Source: Isoetes taiwanensis
Lineage: Eukaryota > Streptophyta > Lycopodiopsida > Isoetales > Isoetaceae
NCBI GenBank assembly: GCA_021234155.1
Contig: JAJEKV010000049.1
Location: 5,451,001-5,515,000, forward strand
Direction of reading: 5' to 3'
Length of the DNA stretch: 64,000 bases
Translations under genes and position numbers: made by a program
Part shown: piece after piece, positions 57,701 through 64,000 of the stretch
Numbering within the stretch: position 1 is the first letter of the stretch
Layout: each line of letters opens with the position of its first letter
Notes under the pieces: model-generated
Told to the model about the DNA's origin: nothing
The model's input: the letters and a program-made list of their open reading frames with translations, nothing else
Database searches by the model: none

Positions 57701-60326
57701 AAAGCCTCTATAATTTTAAGAGACCATATATAGGTACAATCCCTATTTAGAAGTGGTGGCATGTGCAGTTAGGATAGCAGCACTCCAAGGGGTTGTAGCA
57801 GCAGCAATTAAACTTGCATGGATAGCACCCTGAAGGGCTCCAGCAATAGCAGCAATTGCTCTTGCATCAGCAGTTGTAGCAAATGCACTTCTAGCAAACA
57901 GATGGTGTAGTTGTGTTGTTCTGCACAACGTCTGGTTAGGTGGACGAAAAATCTGCACCTGCCATGTACCAGTGCAGTAGAACCTCCAATCTGGCATATA
58001 TCCCTGACACGTGCAAGCTCTAAAGCGCTCCATAAATTGCTATAATAAGTGGGCCAAACCATGTGATTGTGCTTCACAAACTAGAAATATTTTGGCTAAG
58101 AAATTCACTAGTTTCTGTGATGACAACCAATGAAAATTGTTGTTTGTTGAAGCATGGAAAGACCAATGACACTTTGAGATTTGCGGGAGGACAAGGTCAA
58201 CCAACATGAGCTTTATCACATTGGCATCCAATTGACTTATTTACACATAACATATAGCAAACCAATAACCATGTTGTGCATCATTGCTGGGTTTATGTAA
58301 GGATCATGCAATAACTCTTAATGGTAGGTTCTCAAATGAACTAACAAAAAGTGTTTAATATGTATAGTCGCTTCTCCTATGGATATGATCTACTCCTCCA
58401 CCTTATAGACATAAGTCTTTTGGGCTATCCCCGTCGGGGACCGAGAGCCAACCATGTAACGAAAGTGTATGAGCAGAGAATGGTGCATACAGATGTGTCT
58501 CTCATTTTCAATCATATCACGGCACATGTCCCAAAAAGATCGCCCCTACCTAAGACAAAGATTGGCTTCGGTAAAAAGTGTAATAGCTAGCTAATAAATT
58601 TTCTTTTGTTGTCATCTCTCTATATTAACTACTAGTCCTACCTTTAGTCATTATATCCCTGATACACATATCTTTTGTTCTCCATGACAATTATATCCAA
58701 TCTCCTCGTCTTTCAAGACAATGACCAACATCAACTTTTATATTGCTTGTCCACACCTCCAAACCTTGTGGGGCTTTAGTAACAAATTCATCATGACGTT
58801 TTAAACACATGGCAACATTAAACGTTTTTCTTTTGAAAGGATTCATACTCTTTGTTTTTACTTAAAGCAATAGATATTGTTAATTAGATTCATTGATTGC
58901 ATTGCATCTTTCTCTCTTTCTGTCCAAAACTTTAGACCTTGTGTACCTGTAAAAATATTGCCACAGTACCTACATGATCCAGATGGATGTTAAATCGAGC
59001 TCTTCAATTCATGGAATAGTAGGCTCACTTTTCTTTTATGATTGCTTTGACAAATTTGCAAGTGCACTTGATAATGCAAGAATAACAATTATGTACAATG
59101 CACATGGTTACCTCATGATATCTGGGCGAGGACGAGGGCATCAGCAGCTATCAGCTGTCGTCGGTAGTGATTAGGCATGGAGAGGGCAATGGGTAGTTGC
59201 AAGGCCAATGTATCAAGCCGAAAGGGAAAGAATATATAGATTGTATCAACTAATGGGGGCCAATGTTGGAAAAGATACAAGGCACTTTGTAGACACCTAT
59301 GCGGTTATGGGGCAACAAATATAGTTCTTAAAGGTGGCTGGCAAAAACAAGCCAAACACACTAAAATATAACGTCAAAAACGACAAGAAGAAAATAGAAA
59401 AGACTACATAGTCGTTAAGGGTGGCAAAAAAGGACAAATACGCTAAAATATAAGATATACAGTCAAATCAAACGAAGAACCGCATCAGATCATGAGCACA
59501 AAAGCAAAAGCTGCAACCGGACCATTCCAAAACCGACACAAGACAAAGATTGAAGAAGCCAGCCCACCAAATCATTAACCTAATTGTTGAAAATCTGACA
59601 GAAACCCTTAGATTCTGCTCGACAGCGATGGCCGGAAAGAAATTGGGCGAAAAATTTGGTTTTGGGGGCCAATTCAGGAGAGAAACGGCGAAGAAAAAAG
59701 GCGTTTCTGAGACAGGAATCGAATGATCGGAGTGGCGATCAGGTGGGGCATGAGGGCAGTACAATGATTCGGTCTGGCTATGGCCGAAAGGAAGGACGGA
59801 TAAGCTAATTTACAGAAAGGGGCTATGGTGGTGGTCAAGTGGGGCAGGTTAGTGCGTTTCAGATTACCCAGCTTTTGATTCAAACCGATCCAATTCTGTA
59901 GCAATAAAAGTCGGAATATCTTTCCAATTTGAGGGCGATGCCTTTGCTTTGATTTGCAGCAAAACCCACTCCTCCGCCATAGCCCTGCTCTGTTCTGTTG
60001 TGCGTTGTTTGCCGGAGTTGTTGATCCGATTCCGATTTCGACAGGGTCTAAATCTAGGCATTGGAGCAGTTGGGCAGTTGCTGTTTGAATTTGAATCTGC
60101 TTTACCCTGTTCTGGCGTGGCTATTACTGTTGTAAAATCTGCATTTTGTTTTGATGTGGGTTTTTGAATCATTGCACTGTCTGAGCGCGTCTGTACTTCA
60201 AAATCTGCATGAATATTGCTGGTTTGAACCCGATTCTTGATGGGTTTGTTTCGCAACTGCAAAATGGATTGAGGATTCAATACCAAAGCTTGAATTTTAC
60301 AGAGAAATCTTTGGAAATTGCATAAA
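54796..60326. other. Long stretch without a recognised gene; MCTP upstream region at its end
   Basis: Mostly AT-rich DNA with short open frames only. On the minus strand, 56557-56162 (MAAVVAATFFRNLFVEEESH…) and 58077-57743 (Ala-rich, …AIAAIAGALQGAIHASLIAAA) are the longest coherent frames. Neither matches a family I know, and no convincing exon-intron structure could be built. The last 400-500 bases are probably the MCTP promoter and 5' UTR. No clear TATA box was identified there. Confidence 0.45.
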
Positions 60327-63257
60327 ATGGTGAAGAAACTGTTTGTGGAGGTATGCAGCGCATCGAATTTGATGCCCAAGGATGGAAGGGGCACATCAAA
60401 TCCCTACTGCGTGGTGGATTATGAAGGGCAGAGGAGAAAAACTGTGGTGAAGCACGGGGAATTAAATCCGGCATGGAATTGGGTCTGCGAGTTCATAATC
60501 CACGAATCAGAGACCAATCCGTTGGATCAGCACCAGTTAGAAGCAGCAATTTACAGCGAAAAAAAGGCCACGCAGAGGAGGCCAAGCTTTCTGGGCAGGG
60601 TGAGGATTCCGGGATGGAGATTTGTGCGGAAAGGCGAGGAAGCATTGGTGTATTATCCATTGGAAAAAAGGAGCTGGTTTTCTCATGTAAAGGGCGACCT
60701 TGGATTGAAGGTATGGTGGGATGAAGAGCCCGATCCTCCTCCGCCGGAGGAGCAGCCGCCTCCGGCCGAGGGCGAAGCTCCTCCTCCGGCAGAAGAACAG
60801 CCTCCTCCTCCTCCAGAAGGAGAAAATCCGCCACCAGAAGCTCCGCCAGAAGCGCCGCCCGATCCTCCGCCAAATCCAGCTGAAGGTGGGGTGATCAGGC
60901 AAATCCGCCCGACGCGCCTCCTCCTCCTCCTCCTCCAGACAACCCCCCTCCTCCTCCTCCAATGGGCCGTCGCCACGTCCGGCAATTTTCCCGGCCCTCT
61001 GTCCCCTCCCATGAGTATGTCCTCAAAGAAACCCGCCCCGCTATCAAGCGCAGCATCCGCGATGTCACCTACGATCTCGTCGAGAAAATGCACTACCTCT
61101 TTGTCAAGGTCGTCAAGGCCCGTGCCCTTGCTCCTCGAGATGGTGACCTCCCATGTAATGCTGCCTTCGTCCGCATCAACTTTGGCCCTGACTCTGCTCG
61201 CACCCGCTCCTTCCCCCAATCACTCTTTCCCGAATGGCATGAAGTCTTTGCCTTCAGCAAGGACCTGTCTGGTAGCCCTATTCTTGAAGTCAGTATTTGG
61301 GATGAAAATCCGGACAATCCTGAAGTCTTTCTTGGGTCTCTTACTTTTGACCTTGCTGAAATTCCCTCCCGTGTCCCCCCTGATAGCCCCCTTGCTCCCC
61401 AATGGTACCGGCTAGAGCAACGTGGTGATGGTAGAATCAGAGGAGACCTCATGCTTGCTGTCTGGATGGGTACACAAGCGGACGAGGCATTCACTGAAGC
61501 ATGGCAATCAGATTCGGGAGGATTTCCCCATACCCGATCTAAGGTTTACCTCTCCCCAAACTTCTGGTACCTAAGAGTCAACATTATTGAAGCCCAAGAG
61601 GTCCAGCCTTCTGACAGAAGTAAATTCCCTGAAGTCAGTGTTAGAGTAAAGCTTGGTTTCCAGGTCCAACGCACCAGAATTGCTGGCAATCGTAATACTA
61701 GCCCATTCTGGAATGAAGATTTGATGTTCGCTTATTTGAGCCTTTTGAAGATGACCTCATTTTGATTGTTGAGAACCAAATGGGCTCTGAGAAGGAAGAA
61801 GAGTTAGGTTTTGTAAGGATCAATATGGGCACTATTGAAAGACGAGTTGATCACAGAATGGTCAACTCACGTTGGTTTGGACTCCAAAGAGAGGGTGATT
61901 CTCCTATGTTCTTGGGTAGGCTCCATCTTAGAATTTGCTTTGATGGTGGTTATCATGTTGCTGATGAATCTTCTAATTATAGTAGTTGTGTTCGACCCAC
62001 GCAGCAAACTATGGAAACCTGTTGTGGGTATTCTTGAGTTGGGCATTATTAGAGGTAAGGATCTCCTTCCTATGAAGACTAAAGATGGTAGAGGTACTAC
62101 CGATGCATATGCTATTGCAAAATATGGCCAGAAATGGGTGCGGACTAGATCCATAATTGATAATCTTAGTCCTAGATGGAACGAGCAATATACATGGGAG
62201 GTTTATGACCCATGCACAGTGTTATCAGTTGGTGTATTTGATAATTGTCACATTCATCCTTCGGAAGAAGCTCGTGATGCCAGGATTGGCAAGGTTCGAA
62301 TTCGCCTATCTACATTAGAAAGTGATCGGATATACACAAATCGCTATCCGCTTCTTGTGTTGCATGATTCTGGTGTGAAAAAGATGGGAGAGATTGAATT
62401 AGCTGTCAGATTTACTAGCAGTTCATTCATCAACATGATGCAGGTTTATTTTGAACCACTTTTGCCTAGAATGCACTACTTGCATCCTCTTGGAGTGACT
62501 CAGTCAGAAGTATTGCGCATTTCTGCCATGCGCATTGTTGCCATTAGACTCTCCAGATCCGAGCCTGCATTAAGACAAGAAGTTGTGCACTACATGTTGG
62601 ACTCAGACTCTCATGTTTGGAGTCTTAGAAAAAGCAAGGTTAACTATTACAGGATTATGAGCCTCCTCTCTGGTCCTATGGCTATTGCAACTTGGTTTGG
62701 CAACATCTCAGAGATGGAGAAACCCTATCACCACGGTCCTTGTGCATATTCTCTTTGTCATCTTAGTCATGTACCCTGAGCTTATCCTTTCCACTTTATT
62801 TCTATATATGGCTCTCATTGGAGCATGGCATTTCCGGTTTCGACCTCGCAATCCTCCTTCTATGGATCCACGACTATCCCAAGCTGAACAAGTTGATCCT
62901 GATGAATTAGATGAAGAATTTGATCCCATACCTACTTCTAAAGATCCTATGGTGATCAAGGACAGGTATGATCGGTTGCGCATTGTTGCTGCAAGAATTC
63001 AAAATGTACTAGGGGATTTGGCTACGCAAGGTGAACGTATTAGTTCCTTCTTGAGCTGGAGAGACCCTAGAGCAACTGCCATTGTCATTTTTGCTTGTTT
63101 GATCACTGCTATAGTGTTGTATGTGGTCCCCTTTAGAGTTGTTGTGTTAATGACTGGTCTCTATCTTCTAAGACATCCAAGGTTGAGAGATCCTTTTCCT
63201 CCATTACCTCTCAACTTCTTTAGAAGGATGCCAACTCTGACAGATAGAATCTTGTAG
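60327..63257 (+). pseudogene. MCTP (multiple C2 domain and transmembrane region protein), QUIRKY/FTIP-like, four frameshifts
   Basis: Plant MCTPs tether the ER to the plasma membrane, often at plasmodesmata, and act in cell-to-cell signalling. The ATG at 60327 opens MVKKLFVEVCSASNLMPKDG, the first C2 domain (to about 60715). A Pro/Glu-rich linker follows (60733-60960). Three further C2 domains lie at about 61085-61400 (HYLFVKVVKARALAPRDGDL), 61560-61900 (WYLRVNIIEAQEVQPSDRSK) and 62025-62330 (ILELGIIRGKDLLPMKTKDG). The C-terminal PRT_C region has two hydrophobic segments (WRNPITTVLVHILFVILVMY, and IVIFACLITAIVLYVVPFRV). It ends LPLNFFRRMPTLTDRIL and TAG 63255-63257. It is intronless, as in many plant MCTPs, and about 975 codons long. 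The N-terminal C2 plus linker recalls the QUIRKY subgroup. Single-base shifts near 60888, 61732, 62008 and 62718 break it. No in-frame nonsense codons were seen, so assembly error is possible. Confidence 0.9.
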
Positions 63258-63288
63258 TCTAGTGTTATTCCTATTGAGGATATTGATC

Positions 63289-63294
63289 AATAAA
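63289..63294 (+). promoter_or_regulatory. Candidate poly(A) signal of MCTP
   Basis: AATAAA lies 32 bases after the MCTP stop codon. Confidence 0.45.
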
Positions 63295-63713
63295 TTCCCC
63301 TCCATATATAACAATTCTATTGAAGGCAAATCGTTACTTATCACTCAAATATAATTCAGTTTCTTTTTCTGTTTGATGAAATTTAGTTGATGCTATTTTG
63401 TTTGAAGCATTCTAGTAATGACATATATGTGCAAACAATCTTCGAACCAAATAAAAACACTGATGTCATGCTGGAGATGTGTGACAGACCCTAATGGTCT
63501 GGAATAAAAACCGATAATTGTCTCAATCTCCTTCGAATTGGGACGTCTCCATCTATGGAATAAAAACCAGTAAGCAAGAACTATACTAAGAATCCAGCCC
63601 TGGAATATTTGGAATGCAGTATGAATCTCCCTGGAAAACCTCTCTCGATTGAGTGTCTGAGTGCCCTACATAAAATAAACTGGAATATTTTGTATTCAAT
63701 TCAATCCTTTGTT
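63295..63713. other. MCTP 3' flank
   Basis: No gene is seen. GGAATAAAAACC(A/G) occurs twice (63501 and 63558), suggesting a small local duplication. Confidence 0.4.
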
Positions 63714-63842
63714 CGGTTTAGTGGCTAGTCCATTGGGTTAGCAATTAAGAGATCTTGTGTTCAAGTCTTTGGGGGTCCTTCATATGTCCTCATGGATGCT
63801 GCCAATGTGGCATGACGTAAAAATCCATCTATCTATCTATCT
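63714..63842 (+). mobile_element. tRNA-derived SINE-like element with (ATCT)n tail
   Basis: An A-box-like TGGCTAGTCCATTGG (63722) and a box-B-like GTGTTCAAGTC (63757) are spaced as in a tRNA gene. An unrelated body follows, and the element ends in ATCTATCTATCTATCTC at 63826-63842. This head-body-microsatellite layout is typical of plant tRNA-derived SINEs. No flanking duplication was confirmed. Confidence 0.5.
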
Positions 63843-63848
63843 CACAGC

Positions 63849-63858
63849 TATATAAAAA
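63849..63858 (+). promoter_or_regulatory. TATA-like box
   Basis: TATATAAAAA lies 35 bases before an ATG, which would leave a very short 5' UTR. It may serve the partial gene that follows. Confidence 0.35.
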
Positions 63859-63892
63859 GGCTGCTGGTAATGGCCTTCTGCTTGAGGAGACG

Positions 63893-64000
63893 ATGGCTTC
63901 AAAGAAGAGGAAATTTGAGGAAACAATTCTCGGCTTCTTGGATGATTATCTTCCAGATACAAAACGCCATAGAATCGATCTCCTGGTGGTCGTGGATGGT
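63893..64000 (+). CDS. Start of a possible gene, cut by the window end
   Basis: Thirty-six codons are open from ATG 63893 to the last base. The sequence starts MASKKRKFEETILGFLDDYL, with a basic KKRK cluster that could be a nuclear localisation signal, and goes on PDTKRHRIDLLVVVDG. No family is recognised. A TATA-like box precedes it. It could also be chance coding. Confidence 0.35.
   Translation, partial: MASKKRKFEETILGFLDDYLPDTKRHRIDLLVVVDG

Overview
The window is nuclear DNA from a land plant. It carries plant-type L1 LINEs, a decayed hAT transposon, a PPR fragment, a mitochondrial DNA insertion that contains plastid rRNA, and a plant-specific MCTP gene. The species cannot be read from the sequence. 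A LINE with an animal-L1-like ORF1, and a mitochondrial tRNA with many C-for-T differences, lean towards a non-flowering or early-diverging lineage; that is inference only.

Layout. 1-5.8 kb: a decayed L1-type LINE on the minus strand (LINE A), whose 3' end lies beyond the left edge. 5.7-7.2 kb: a pyrimidine-rich tract with an internal ~395-bp duplication. 8.4-11.9 kb and 21.6-26.9 kb: the two arms of a large inverted repeat built from tandem units. Between them sits a full-length LINE (LINE C, minus strand) with poly(A) tail and target-site duplication. LINE C's reverse transcriptase is itself split by ~3.9 kb of organellar DNA (mitochondrial 5S rRNA, tRNA relics, a plastid 16S rRNA fragment). 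26.9-29.0 kb: older, diverged repeat copies. 29.7-38.9 kb: a composite repeat family (modules B, foldback, A, C) present about three times and disrupted by a 2.3-kb element with terminal inverted repeats. 39.3-39.7 kb: a PPR pseudogene. 40.4-40.8 kb: two adjacent long hairpins. 41.3-45.0 kb: a hAT transposase pseudogene (minus strand) interrupted by a poly(A) retroposon with an 11-bp target-site duplication. 45.7-50.9 kb: plant L1 LINE B (plus strand), lacking its 3' part. 50.9-54.8 kb: LINE D (plus strand), of a different architecture. 54.8-60.3 kb: no recognisable gene.

60.3-63.3 kb is the only near-intact host gene seen: an intronless multiple-C2-domain and transmembrane protein (MCTP, QUIRKY/FTIP family) on the plus strand, broken by four single-base frameshifts. 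The last 108 bases may be the start of another gene, preceded by a TATA-like box and a tRNA-derived SINE-like element.

There is no operon-like cooperation here. The region is mainly a record of nested insertions: the inverted repeat, LINE C inside it, and organellar DNA inside LINE C; and the hAT element with a retroposon inside it. The order is readable from target-site duplications and interrupted reading frames. I found no convincing new biological system. The most distinctive items are the C-rich mitochondrial tRNA relics, the LINE B/LINE D junction, the extra ORF between LINE B's ORF1 and ORF2, and the foldback structures.
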